The notes under the pieces are model-generated. The model saw nothing but the letters and a program-made list of their open reading frames with translations, was not told the DNA's origin and made no database searches. The position numbers and the translations under genes are program-made. From an uncultured Cocleimonas sp. (lineage in GTDB: Bacteria; Pseudomonadota; Gammaproteobacteria; Thiotrichales; Thiotrichaceae), in NCBI GenBank assembly GCA_937929875.1, contig CALFUP010000229.1:1-41321 (forward strand): DNA of 41,321 nt. Reading direction: 5' to 3'. Positions 11,102 to 20,982 of the stretch are shown one piece after another; the first letter of the stretch is position 1, and each line of letters begins with the position of its first letter.

Positions 11102-11525
11102 TCAATTTCTCCATCTTCTGTATATACAGAATCATTATAATTTATTATTTAAAGTTTAGTTCTATTGCAGATAAATAATGCAGGTATTTGATACTGCGGC
11201 AAGTATTAAAAATTCAAATTACTTTTAGTTAAGCATTCAGAATAGAAAAGTATACAGTATTATAAAAATGAATAGCTTCAATCGTAAGCATTAAAGATGG
11301 CTGTCGTTCAGCTGTAAACAATCCCACTCTCAGCTTAGTTGATTCTTACTCAGGCTTTTTATGAGCAGTTTATCTAATGTTTCAGTCCTCTAATCTTTTG
11401 TTGCTTATTTTTTAACCAAATTGCTCTATTATTGGAGATAATTAATTGGTCTACTCATATTCAAAATAAATATCCAAAATAATGATGTAAGTAAGATTAA
11501 AACTTCAAATAAAAAAGTAAAAATT

Positions 11526-13370
11526 ATGAAGAGTTATATTTTAGGGATTTCGGCTTATTACCATGATAGCGCAACTGCTTTAATTTGTGATGGTGAAGTT
11601 GTGGCTGCTGCCCAAGAAGAGCGTTTTACGCGTAAAAAGCATGACCCTGCTTTTCCTACACAAGCAATAAAATATTGTCTTCAAGAAGCGGGTATCACTC
11701 ATGCTGATATTCAGCACGTAGTTTTTTATGATAAACCTTTATTAAAATTTGAAAGGCTTCTAGAAACTTACCTTTCATATACCCCTTCTGGTTTTCGTTC
11801 ATTTTTAACGGCGATGCCGATTTGGTTAAAAGACAAATTATTTTTAAAAAAGACCTTAAAGCGTGAATTGTCATCGGTTTTCGGTACAACAGAAAAAGAG
11901 TTACCGAGTTTATTGTTTAACGAGCATCATCAATCACATGCGGCATCCGCTTTTTTCCCTTCTCCTTATGAAAAAGCAGCAGTGCTATGTTTAGATGGTG
12001 TCGGTGAATGGGCTACCACATCGATGTGGTTGGGCGATGGCAATAAACTTACACCACAATGGGAAATTGATTTCCCTCACTCATTAGGTCTGTTGTATTC
12101 AGCTTTTACATATTACACAGGTTTTCGAGTAAATTCTGGTGAATACAAACTCATGGGACTTGCTCCTTATGGTGAGCCAAAATATGTAGATCTTATTCTA
12201 GATAATTTGATCGATCTCAAAGAAGACGGCACATTTCGCCTGAATATGAAATATTTTAACTACGCGACGGGTCTAACTATGACCAATAAAAAATTCGCGG
12301 AGTTATTTAACGCACCAGCAAGAGAGCCCGAAGGTGAGTTAACCCAAAAAGAAATGGATATCGCGCGTTCTATTCAATGGGTAACCGAAGAAATTGTTTT
12401 ACGTTTAGGTCGTGCCGTACACAAAGAAACAGGTATGGATTATCTCTGTCTTGCAGGCGGTGTTGCACTTAACTGTGTTTCAAACGGCCGTTTGCTACGT
12501 GAAGGGCCGTTCAAAGAAATTTGGATTCAACCTGCTGCAGGCGATGCAGGTGGAGCCATTGGTGCAGCGTTATCTGCATACCATGAATACATGGAAAAAC
12601 CACGCGAATTACAAGTGCCAGATGCAACCAAGGGTTCATATTTAGGACCTAAATTCAGCAACGAGCAAATCACAAACTACTTAGATAAAATTGGTGCAAA
12701 ATACGAAAAGCTAGAAGATGCCGCGTTAATGCCAAAACTCGCCGAGGTAATGGAAGGCGAACAAGTGGTAGGCTGGTTTCAAGGTCGAATGGAATTCGGG
12801 CCACGCTCATTAGGTGCTCGTTCAATTATTGGTGATGCGCGCAGCACAAAAATGCAAACAGTGATGAATCTTAAAATTAAATACCGTGAGTCTTTCCGTC
12901 CGTTTGCCCCTGTAGTTAAATTCGATAAAGTATCAGAATGGTTTGAACACGAAGGCCCAAGCCCTTATATGTTAATTGTTGCACCTGTTAAAGAGGAAAA
13001 GCGCACCATAATGTCTACAGATGAAGATTCTTTATTTGGCATTGATAAGCTTAATATTCCTCGTTCACAAATTCCAGCAGTCACCCATGTTGATTACTCA
13101 GCTCGTGTACAAACGGTACATCCTGAGACTAATCCCCGTTTTTATGATTTGCTAGATGCATTTGAAAAAAGAACAGACTGTCCAGTATTGGTGAACACCT
13201 CATTTAATGTTCGTGGAGAGCCAATAGTGAATACACCAGAAGATGCTTACCGTTGTTTTATGCGTACAGAAATGGATTATTTGGTGATGGAAAATATTTT
13301 AATCGATAAAACTATTCAACCCGCATGGGAAGAAGAGGGTGATTGGCGTAACGAGTTTGCCTTGGACTAA
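11526..13370 (+). CDS. carbamoyltransferase (NodU/CmcH/TobZ family)
   Basis: ILGISAYYHDSATALI, FNEHHQSHAASAFFPSPYEKAAVLCLDGVGEW, GRMEFGPRSLGARSIIGDAR, NTSFNVRGEPIV. Confidence 0.95.
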   Translation: MKSYILGISAYYHDSATALICDGEVVAAAQEERFTRKKHDPAFPTQAIKYCLQEAGITHADIQHVVFYDKPLLKFERLLETYLSYTPSGFRSFLTAMPIWLKDKLFLKKTLKRELSSVFGTTEKELPSLLFNEHHQSHAASAFFPSPYEKAAVLCLDGVGEWATTSMWLGDGNKLTPQWEIDFPHSLGLLYSAFTYYTGFRVNSGEYKLMGLAPYGEPKYVDLILDNLIDLKEDGTFRLNMKYFNYATGLTMTNKKFAELFNAPAREPEGELTQKEMDIARSIQWVTEEIVLRLGRAVHKETGMDYLCLAGGVALNCVSNGRLLREGPFKEIWIQPAAGDAGGAIGAALSAYHEYMEKPRELQVPDATKGSYLGPKFSNEQITNYLDKIGAKYEKLEDAALMPKLAEVMEGEQVVGWFQGRMEFGPRSLGARSIIGDARSTKMQTVMNLKIKYRESFRPFAPVVKFDKVSEWFEHEGPSPYMLIVAPVKEEKRTIMSTDEDSLFGIDKLNIPRSQIPAVTHVDYSARVQTVHPETNPRFYDLLDAFEKRTDCPVLVNTSFNVRGEPIVNTPEDAYRCFMRTEMDYLVMENILIDKTIQPAWEEEGDWRNEFALD

Positions 13371-13407
13371 ATGAACCAAAAGAGGTGTTGTAACCATTTA
13401 AAAAGGC

Positions 13408-13425
13408 ACACCCCCCTACTTTTTT
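13408..13425 (-). repeat. dispersed G-rich element core
   Basis: ACACCCCCCTACTTTTTT on +. Confidence 0.92.
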
Positions 13426-13469
13426 CACTTTAAATACTGAAATACTGATAGAAAAATGAGTAACGAAAC

Positions 13470-13886
13470 ATGTCTCACAACATAAATACAGCAGATGTAA
13501 CAAAAACAGATTTGAGAAAGTTTGGTTTCATCATGGGCGGAATGTTCGCATTAATCTTTGGTGGACTGTTGCCTTGGATTTTTAATGCAGAGAGCTGGCC
13601 AAGATGGCCATTTATTGTGTTAGTAGTTTTCTGGGCTTTAGCATTAATACTTCCAGAAAGTTTGCGTAAGGTAAACGAAATATGGATCAAAATCGGAAAC
13701 GTTTTAGGCTGGATTAATAGCCGAATTATTTTAGGAGTGATGTTTTATCTACTAATTTTCCCAATCGGATTATTGCTTAAAGTATTTGGAAAAGATGCAA
13801 TGAATCGAAAACTAGAATCAGATACTGACTCTTATAGAAGAATAAGTAAGCAGCGTGACCCTAAACATTTGGAAAAGCCATTTTAG
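13470..13886 (+). CDS. SxtJ-like membrane protein
   Basis: 138 aa, TM segments FGFIMGGMFALIFGGLLPWIF and RIILGVMFYLLIFPIGLLLKVFGKDAM; located directly after a carbamoyltransferase. Confidence 0.75.
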   Translation: MSHNINTADVTKTDLRKFGFIMGGMFALIFGGLLPWIFNAESWPRWPFIVLVVFWALALILPESLRKVNEIWIKIGNVLGWINSRIILGVMFYLLIFPIGLLLKVFGKDAMNRKLESDTDSYRRISKQRDPKHLEKPF

Positions 13887-13955
13887 GCAATACAAAATAT
13901 TAAACAAAGCTAAAAGAGTTAATTCATAGCTAAATAGAAATTAAAGGACAGAAGA

Positions 13956-14108
13956 ATGTTAGATTTATTACAAGATTTATGGGCATTTATGCGTGAGCGC
14001 AAAAAGTTTTGGCTCGCTCCTATTATACTCATTATGGTTTTGTTAGGAGGACTGTTGGTATTAGCCCAAGGTTCTGCTATTGCACCCTTCATTTACACTT
14101 TGTTTTAA
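13956..14108 (+). CDS. 50-aa single-TM protein, DUF5989-like (absent from the supplied ORF track)
   Basis: ATG at 13956, TAA at 14106-14108: MLDLLQDLWAFMRERKKFWLAPIILIMVLLGGLLVLAQGSAIAPFIYTLF; preceded by AAAGGACAGAAG; typical companion of carbamoyltransferase/SxtJ. Confidence 0.82.
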   Translation: MLDLLQDLWAFMRERKKFWLAPIILIMVLLGGLLVLAQGSAIAPFIYTLF

Positions 14109-14128
14109 ACACTTAATAAAGCAACTAT

Positions 14129-15091
14129 ATGAAAATTATCGCGAATATGTTTCTACTAGGTTTCAGCTTACTCATTGCTTTCGCAGTGGGTGAAGTAGCG
14201 AGCCGTTATATCGTTCCTATTTCTCCTGGGCCTAGTATCTTAGATATGGAAGGCAATAAACGACAAATTAGCTATGTTGAACCAAGTCAAACCTTTCGTA
14301 TTATTACACCAGACTACGATGCCGAAACATCGATAACTGCTGATGGTTATCGAGCACCAGCTGCAAGCGGTAAGCCTGATGTAATATTTATGGGTGATTC
14401 ATTTACCTATGCTCAAGGCGTAAAAGATGCCGAAGCATTTCCTGCTATTTATTGTCAAAAGAAACAATTAAATTGTGCGAACTTGTCTGTTCCTGGCTCA
14501 AGTACATTATATGAAAATGATAGATTAGAACGTTTTATCGTAGAGAATAAATGGCGTCCTAAGAAAGTACATTTCTTCTTTTTTACCGGTAATGACTTTG
14601 GCGATAATATAGACGCCGATGAAAAACGGTCAAGAGGTGAGGGATATGAACCAGGAGAATTAACAAATAGTCTTGCAACAGAAAGCGAAACAGGAATTGT
14701 AGAAAAAACAATAGATCTAGGATTAAAGTACTCTAATCTACTTCGAATTGCATATTTTCAAATATTACCCATGATTCGAAATAGTGCTGAAGAAAATGAT
14801 CAAAAACTGAAACAAGCGCTAGCAATCACTAAAAATGAATTTACTCGTTTAGAGTCACTAAGTATTGCCTATGGATTTGAATATCAGCTATATGTCATTT
14901 TCACTAAAGCAGAAATAGAACAGAATATTTACCAAACCTTAGGCCCAAAGATTCAAGCACAAACGTCTCAGCCAGTCATTTTGCTGGGAGAATTATTTAA
15001 ACCAAATACCAGTGATTATTTTTTCCCTAGTGATGGGCATTTCACTATAAAAGGAAACCAAACATTAGCTAAGTTTTTATTAGAGCAATAG
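14129..15091 (+). CDS. SGNH/GDSL-type hydrolase, membrane-anchored
   Basis: N-terminal TM, VIFMGDSFTYAQGVKDAEAFP, C-terminal PSDGHFTIKGNQ. Confidence 0.82.
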   Translation: MKIIANMFLLGFSLLIAFAVGEVASRYIVPISPGPSILDMEGNKRQISYVEPSQTFRIITPDYDAETSITADGYRAPAASGKPDVIFMGDSFTYAQGVKDAEAFPAIYCQKKQLNCANLSVPGSSTLYENDRLERFIVENKWRPKKVHFFFFTGNDFGDNIDADEKRSRGEGYEPGELTNSLATESETGIVEKTIDLGLKYSNLLRIAYFQILPMIRNSAEENDQKLKQALAITKNEFTRLESLSIAYGFEYQLYVIFTKAEIEQNIYQTLGPKIQAQTSQPVILLGELFKPNTSDYFFPSDGHFTIKGNQTLAKFLLEQ

Positions 15092-15375
15092 TTTCTGTTT
15101 TTTACACCGCTTTAATCATTTCTAATCTGGGCGATAGACCTTCGCATTCTTAAAACCTTGTTTCAGTAAACAAGTTGCATGGAGCTGGTCATTACGCCTT
15201 TATCATAAAATATTAGATATTATTTGTCTTGCGGCTAACTAGGGAATGGTTGATTGCGCTTGTAAAAACGAATGTGTAAATCGACTTCTCCATTGGTTCG
15301 GGTGTTACTTTTATCTCGATCAATACTTGGGCATGTAGCGCTTTTACCATTTAACAACAAATCAAATTACTTCAA

Positions 15376-15452
15376 TGGCGCGCCCGGAGGGACTCGAACC
15401 CCCTACCTACGGCTTCGGAAGCCGTCACTCTATCCAGATGAGCTACGAGCGC
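15376..15452 (-). tRNA. tRNA-Arg (anticodon CCG), CCA encoded
   Basis: Reverse complement GCGCTCGTAGCTCATCTGGATAGAGTGACGGCTTCCGAAGCCGTAGGTAGGGGGTTCGAGTCCCTCCGGGCGCGCCA; cloverleaf with ACGGC-TTCCGAA-GCCGT anticodon arm. Confidence 0.96.
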
Positions 15453-15672
15453 ATATCTAACTCTTGAATGCGTCGCGAGTATAACCAGTTTCAACATTTC
15501 TGTCATTTGTCAGTGATATTAAAATAAGCTTATCTATAAGCTTCTATACGCAATCTAAAACTCTATTATTCAATTCCTTAAATAAATATGAAGGATTTTG
15601 CAATCGGTATTGAAATAGATCAATCTAACCCAATCCTTTTATAATGGTGAAACTACTGTCCTACTAGTTATC

Positions 15673-15690
15673 AAAAAGTAGGGGGGTGTC
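15673..15690 (+). repeat. dispersed G-rich element core
   Basis: AAAAAGTAGGGGGGTGTC, 33 bp before the hslV ATG. Confidence 0.92.
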
Positions 15691-15722
15691 CTTTTAAAGC
15701 TAAAAACAGATCTGGAATACAC

Positions 15723-16256
15723 ATGGAACAATATAGAGGCACAACCATCTTATCCGTGCGCCGAAACGGTAAAGTTGTCATCGGTGGCGACGGGCAAGTT
15801 TCGTTGGGTAATACCATAATGAAAGGCAATGCGCGTAAAGTGCGTCGTTTATATAACGATAATGTGATTGCAGGTTTTGCTGGCGGTACAGCCGATGCTT
15901 TTACTTTATTTGAAAAATTCGAAGCAAAATTGCATGAGCACAATGGCAATTTAACGCGTGCTGCAATTGAGCTTGCCAAAGACTGGCGAACAGATAGAGG
16001 CATGCGCTCGTTAGAAGCTTTGTTGGCGGTAGCAGACAAAGAAACCTCATTAATTATCACTGGTAATGGTGATGTGATTGATCCTGAAGATAATTTAATA
16101 GCCATAGGTTCAGGAGGACCGTTTGCACAATCAGCAGCTATGGCATTGTTAGAAAACACAGACTTGTCAGCGCGCGAGATTGTGGAAAAAGGTCTTGGAA
16201 TTGCAGGTGATATTTGTATTTATACCAACCAGAATCGCACCATTGAGGAGCTTTAG
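15723..16256 (+). CDS. hslV: ATP-dependent protease peptidase subunit HslV
   Basis: [30 protein letters not shown], ...[16 protein letters not shown]. Confidence 0.97.
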   Translation: MEQYRGTTILSVRRNGKVVIGGDGQVSLGNTIMKGNARKVRRLYNDNVIAGFAGGTADAFTLFEKFEAKLHEHNGNLTRAAIELAKDWRTDRGMRSLEALLAVADKETSLIITGNGDVIDPEDNLIAIGSGGPFAQSAAMALLENTDLSAREIVEKGLGIAGDICIYTNQNRTIEEL

Positions 16257-16388
16257 CTTAGAGCATTCATCTTTCACTTCAACTCGGCATTATTTTCGTA
16301 CTCGGTTGGTCACATATAATATATATGCTCCCGCCCTGCGTGCGAAAATGCCTTGATTTGAAGTGAAATCTAAACGTTCTAAACTAAA
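16252..16388. repeat. long imperfect palindrome starting at the hslV stop codon
   Basis: TTTAGCTTAGAGCATTCATCTTTCACTTCAA...GGCATTATTTTCG / CGAAAATGCC...TTGAAGTGAAATCTAAACGTTCTAAACTAAA. Confidence 0.75.
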
Positions 16389-16540
16389 CCTTGTATCGAT
16401 TAAAATAGAATTTTAAATAAAAACTCCCAAAAAGTGGTGTGCCTCCCTAGACTCTTTAGGAATCAGGGAGGTATCAGAATAATTTCCGTGAGGAAATATC
16501 GGGGAAGGTTGTACCGAAGTGCAGCAACTATATAAAACAG

Positions 16541-17911
16541 ATGAAAAAGAGAAAAGCTATGTCAATGACACCAAGAGAGATCGTCCAAGAATTAGATAAG
16601 CATGTTGTGGGACAACAAGATGCGAAGCGTGCGGTTGCTATCGCCTTACGTAATCGTTGGCGCAGACAGCAACTTGATAAAGATTTACGCCAAGAGGTTA
16701 CTCCCAAGAATATTTTAATGATTGGACCTACCGGTGTGGGTAAAACTGAAATTGCCCGACGTTTAGCAAAATTAGCAAATGCGCCTTTTATTAAAGTTGA
16801 AGCCACTAAATTTACTGAAGTGGGTTATGTTGGTAAAGAGGTCGATTCGATTATTCGAGATCTTGTGGATGTAGCGATTAAATTTACTCGCGACCAAGAA
16901 GTTGAAAAAGTAAAAAATCGTGCGGAAGATGCTGCGGAAGATAGAGTGTTAGATATTCTATTACCGAGTCCTAAAGCCGATGCACAATGGCAAGGCATGG
17001 ATTCAGATGGTAATGATAACTCAAAGCCCGCCGAAGATAGTTCGACCCGTCAAAAATTCCGTAAGAAACTGCGTGAAGGTGATCTTGATGATAAAGAAAT
17101 CGAGATAGAACTCTCTGCAAACCCAATGGGTGTTGAGATCATGACCCCACCTGGTATGGAGGATATGGCGAGCCAACTGCAAGGCATGTTCCAGAACATG
17201 GGGCAGGGTAAAACCAAAAAGCGTAAGTTAAAAATCAAAGATGCCTTGAAAGAATTAGCCGAAGAAGAAGCACATAAGCTGGTGAATACAGAAGATTTAA
17301 AGCAAATTGCTTTAGATAATGTTGAGCAAAACGGTATCGTATTTTTGGATGAAATTGACAAAGTCATTCAGAAAGGTGAAATGGGTGGAGCGGGAGTTTC
17401 TCGCGAAGGCGTTCAGCGAGATTTACTACCGCTAATTGAAGGCAGCACGGTCACAACAAAACACGGTATTATCAAAACTGATCATATCTTGTTTATTGCA
17501 TCCGGGGCATTCCATACGGCGAAACCGTCAGATTTGATTCCTGAACTACAAGGTCGCTTACCCATTCGAGTGGAACTTGGTGCGTTAACGGCTGATGATT
17601 TCAAACGTATTTTGGTAGAGCCTGATTCATCATTGACTGAACAATATCAAGGATTACTTAATACAGAAGGTGTTAACGTTGAATTTACGGATGATGGTAT
17701 TCAACGTATCGCCGAAACTGCTTTTCAAGTTAACGCACAGACCGAAAATATTGGTGCACGACGTTTACATACGATTGTAGAACGCTTATTAGAAGAAGTA
17801 TTGTTTTGTGCCCCAGATTGTACCGATGATGTTATCGTTGATGCAAAAATGGTTGATGATGTTCTTGGTGAATTAATAGAAGATGAAGATTTAAGTCGTT
17901 ATATTCTCTAG
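16541..17911 (+). CDS. hslU: ATP-dependent protease ATPase subunit HslU
   Basis: [69 protein letters not shown]. Confidence 0.97.
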   Translation: MKKRKAMSMTPREIVQELDKHVVGQQDAKRAVAIALRNRWRRQQLDKDLRQEVTPKNILMIGPTGVGKTEIARRLAKLANAPFIKVEATKFTEVGYVGKEVDSIIRDLVDVAIKFTRDQEVEKVKNRAEDAAEDRVLDILLPSPKADAQWQGMDSDGNDNSKPAEDSSTRQKFRKKLREGDLDDKEIEIELSANPMGVEIMTPPGMEDMASQLQGMFQNMGQGKTKKRKLKIKDALKELAEEEAHKLVNTEDLKQIALDNVEQNGIVFLDEIDKVIQKGEMGGAGVSREGVQRDLLPLIEGSTVTTKHGIIKTDHILFIASGAFHTAKPSDLIPELQGRLPIRVELGALTADDFKRILVEPDSSLTEQYQGLLNTEGVNVEFTDDGIQRIAETAFQVNAQTENIGARRLHTIVERLLEEVLFCAPDCTDDVIVDAKMVDDVLGELIEDEDLSRYIL

Positions 17912-18003
17912 TGATTTATTAATTTAAGCATTAGTTTAACCTAGTATTAGGTAGCAAAAATGGAAGTGTAAAGCTTCCATTAACTTTAAATGGAAAGACC
18001 AGC

Positions 18004-18402
18004 ATGGCAAAAATGACACCAACAGATATCGCATTACATCAGACATCGCGAATTTTAGAACTTACTTGGCCAGATGGTGAAGTGCATAATTTACCCGTCG
18101 AGTACTTACGTGTTTATTCGCCATCTGCCGAAGTGCGCGGGCATGGCCCGGGGCAAGAGGTATTACAATTAGGTAAACAAGATGTAAATATCAAAGCCAT
18201 TGAGCCTGTTGGCCACTATGCTATTAAACTCGTTTTTGATGATAATCATGACAGTGGTTTATATGATTGGGGTTTATTACGGGAGCTTGGTGAAGATTAT
18301 GATGAATATTGGGCTGACTATTTAGCGCGATGTGAAGAGGCAGGACACAAGCGTGAAGAGATGACTTCATTCTCAACCGTCCAAACTTATAAGCCAGACT
18401 AA
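18004..18402 (+). CDS. DUF971 (gamma-butyrobetaine hydroxylase-like N-terminal) protein
   Basis: LELTWPDGEVHNLPVEYLRVYSPSAEVRGHGPGQEVLQLGKQDVNIKAIEPVGHYAIKLVFDDNHDSGLYDW. Confidence 0.88.
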   Translation: MAKMTPTDIALHQTSRILELTWPDGEVHNLPVEYLRVYSPSAEVRGHGPGQEVLQLGKQDVNIKAIEPVGHYAIKLVFDDNHDSGLYDWGLLRELGEDYDEYWADYLARCEEAGHKREEMTSFSTVQTYKPD

Positions 18403-18459
18403 TGATTTCAATTTGTAGTGTGTTAACCAGTAAATGTACCCACTGAAAAGAGTCCCAGA

Positions 18460-18837
18460 ATGTCATTTATCGATACATTAAAATTCAATGAAGATGGGCT
18501 AATCCCTGCGATTGCACAGCAACACGATACCAATGAAGTGTTGATGATGGCTTGGATGAATAAGACCTCAATTGAAGAATCGCTAGAAACAGGTCGCGTT
18601 TGTTTTTGGTCTCGTTCTCGTCAAGCACTTTGGCGTAAAGGTGAAAGCTCTGGGCAAGTGCAGATGCTTAAAGAATTTCGTGTCGATTGCGATGCGGATA
18701 CCTTATTGTTGCTAGTGGATCAAACTGGACCTGCTTGTCATACGGGGCGTCGAACTTGTTTCTATCAAGTGGCAGAAGAAGGTGAATTAAAGATCGATTC
18801 AGATCCATTGATTGACCCTAAAGAATTATATAAATAA
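18460..18837 (+). CDS. hisI: phosphoribosyl-AMP cyclohydrolase
   Basis: GLIPAIAQQHDTNEVLMMAWMNKTSIEESLETGRVCFWSRSRQALWRKGESSGQ, CDADTLLLLVDQTGPACHTGRRTCFY. Confidence 0.95.
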   Translation: MSFIDTLKFNEDGLIPAIAQQHDTNEVLMMAWMNKTSIEESLETGRVCFWSRSRQALWRKGESSGQVQMLKEFRVDCDADTLLLLVDQTGPACHTGRRTCFYQVAEEGELKIDSDPLIDPKELYK

Positions 18838-18854
18838 ACAATGAGTAGTTCCCA

Positions 18855-19088
18855 ATGAAGTGGCTACTGCTAAAAATAATTCGCGGTTACCAATTATTTC
18901 TAAGTCCCGTACTTGGCAGTAGTTGTCGTTTTGAACCTACCTGTTCTTCCTATTCTCATGAAGCCATTGCAAGGCACGGAGCTTTCAAGGGATCATGGCT
19001 AGCTTTAAAAAGAATCAGTCAATGCCATCCTTGGGGAAAAGATGGGTATGACCCAGTACCAGAAACAAAGAAGAATCAAAAAAAATAG
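18855..19088 (+). CDS. yidD: membrane protein insertion efficiency factor YidD
   Basis: [61 protein letters not shown]. Confidence 0.95.
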   Translation: MKWLLLKIIRGYQLFLSPVLGSSCRFEPTCSSYSHEAIARHGAFKGSWLALKRISQCHPWGKDGYDPVPETKKNQKK

Positions 19089-19137
19089 AAATGAAGTTCT
19101 TTCTAGACTTGCGCTAAGTTCGTCATAGGCATGTTTT

Positions 19138-19219
19138 GAGCTAAGTCGAAATGCCTGTATTGAGCAACGTCAAAATGCTTGTATTGAGCTAAGTCGAAAT
19201 GACACTCCCCTACTTTTTT
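19138..19219 (-). repeat. dispersed G-rich element, tandem tail plus core
   Basis: GAGCTAAGTCGAAATGCCTGTATT / GAGCAACGTCAAAATGCTTGTATT / GAGCTAAGTCGAAAT then GACACTCCCCTACTTTTTT. Confidence 0.85.
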
Positions 19220-19319
19220 AAGCGTGTGCATCAAAGAAAGTCATCTTAGACTGATTTCTTGCTTCAAATGTCAACGCAAGTTATTGTTTGTATAAGTAAT
19301 ACTCAGGCTAACTATAATT

Positions 19320-20846
19320 TTGAATGAAATAATCATTAATGAACAAGACGATGAGGATTTAGAAAAATATCCTGAAATGATTGCGGCCGTCGATCTGGGA
19401 TCGAACAGTTTTCATATGATCGTAGCGCGTGTCGATGAATCTGGAAATTTCTCTATGGTTGATCAAATGAAGGAGATGGTACGCCTTCGTGGTGGGCTTG
19501 ATGAAGAGAACAATATGGACGAAGCAGTGGCGCAAAATGCGCTTGATTGTCTGCAGCGCTTCGGTGATCGAATTCGTCATTTGGAGAAAAGTTCAGTAAG
19601 GGCTGTTGGTACAAATACATTAAGGACGATGAACAAATCAAAGTCCTTTTTGCGCAAAGCCAATAAAGCATTGGGACATCGGATTGGAATTATTCCTGGG
19701 CGCGAAGAAGCGCGTTTAGTCTATCTCGGTGTATCGCATACCTTATCAGATGATCGCGGCAACCAATTAGTCATTGATATTGGTGGTGGCAGTACAGAAT
19801 TTATTATTGGCGAAATGTTTGAACCCAAACTTTTAGAAAGTTTGAATTTTGGTTCTGTAAGCGCGACTAAACGTTTTTTCTCTGATGGAAAACTCACTAA
19901 AAAGAACTGGAAGAAAGCCAACACCGCCCTTCGTTTGGAAATAATGCCAATAGCAAAGCAGTTTTCAATTAAAAATTGGGAATTCGCAATAGGCTCGTCA
20001 GGTACGATAAAGGCAACTCAAGAGATCATTCACGCATTTGAATTGGAAAAATTCAAAATTACCTTGGGTTCTTTGAATAAGATTCGTGATCAAATGATTG
20101 AAATGAAAACAATCGACAAACTAAAGCTTCCGCTTATAAATAGTGAGAGATTACCTGTTTACGCGGGTGGTTTGGCTATTTTAATTGCTATCTTCGAAGC
20201 TTTAAAAATTGAAACGATGACAGTATCCGAAGGTGCTTTGCGAGAAGGCCTTCTGTATGATTTGCTAGGCAGAATAAACCATGAAGATGTCAGGAATCGG
20301 AGTGTTCGCGATTTAATGCAACGCTTTAATATTGATACTGTGCAATCTGACTTAGTCAAAAGCACAGCCTTGCACTGTTTTAAAAGTGTGAGAAAAGACT
20401 GGGGTTTGCCGAAAAGACGCAAACGTATTCTTGGATGGGCCGCTGATTTGCATGAGTTGGGCATCAGTATTACTCATGATAAACATCATTTGCAGGGTGC
20501 GCATATTCTAGAATATGCTGACATTCCTGGTTTTGCTAGGCGTAGACAGCACTGGCTTTCGATGATGGTAATGTCACATCGCAAAAAATTACCTATTGAA
20601 TTGTTTGATGAGCTTTCTGAAGACGAGCGATCAACCGTAATTTATCTTATTGTTCTGCTAAGACTGGCAGTTTTATTTCATCGTTCGCGTCAAGAGCTAG
20701 ATGCAATGCCCAAAGTTTTGGGTAGCAAAAATAAATTACACATCGATATTGAGGGCGATATCAATGATCAAGCTCTCTTAGAAGCGGATCTTATTCAAGA
20801 AAAACAATGGTTATCTAAAGTAGATTTTGAATTGAGTTTTGGGTAG
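19320..20846 (+). CDS. ppx: Ppx/GppA family exopolyphosphatase
   Basis: AAVDLGSNSFHMIVARV, RAVGTNTLR, GIIPGREEARLVYLGV, VIDIGGGSTEFIIG; TTG start in the supplied ORF. Confidence 0.92.
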   Translation: MNEIIINEQDDEDLEKYPEMIAAVDLGSNSFHMIVARVDESGNFSMVDQMKEMVRLRGGLDEENNMDEAVAQNALDCLQRFGDRIRHLEKSSVRAVGTNTLRTMNKSKSFLRKANKALGHRIGIIPGREEARLVYLGVSHTLSDDRGNQLVIDIGGGSTEFIIGEMFEPKLLESLNFGSVSATKRFFSDGKLTKKNWKKANTALRLEIMPIAKQFSIKNWEFAIGSSGTIKATQEIIHAFELEKFKITLGSLNKIRDQMIEMKTIDKLKLPLINSERLPVYAGGLAILIAIFEALKIETMTVSEGALREGLLYDLLGRINHEDVRNRSVRDLMQRFNIDTVQSDLVKSTALHCFKSVRKDWGLPKRRKRILGWAADLHELGISITHDKHHLQGAHILEYADIPGFARRRQHWLSMMVMSHRKKLPIELFDELSEDERSTVIYLIVLLRLAVLFHRSRQELDAMPKVLGSKNKLHIDIEGDINDQALLEADLIQEKQWLSKVDFELSFG

Positions 20847-20982
20847 ACATGCAGCTATCCCATCTTCCTACTCATTAGTTTTTTTAAAATTTACTTGCCC
20901 ACTTATCTTTACTTTGTTTCTTTTGCTTAATTATTAATCAATAATTGTTGCTTTAGAGTTTTACGAAGTCAAATCTACGCTC

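Noticed and set aside
11118-11129. CTGTATATACAG as a LexA/SOS box
   Set aside because: Canonical gammaproteobacterial LexA box is CTGT-N8-ACAG; here the spacer is 4 bp and the neighbour is gltA, not an SOS gene.
15272-15460. 62-aa ORF ending [27 protein letters not shown]
   Set aside because: It reads antisense through tRNA-Arg; this is the classic spurious tRNA-derived peptide.
15376-15722. tRNA-Arg as a genomic-island attachment site
   Set aside because: No integrase or duplicated tRNA 3' end was seen nearby; flanks are ordinary genes.
15723-15743. HslV N-terminal extension MEQYRG before the catalytic Thr as novel
   Set aside because: Short propeptides before TTILSVRR are, as far as I recall, common in HslV of many proteobacteria.
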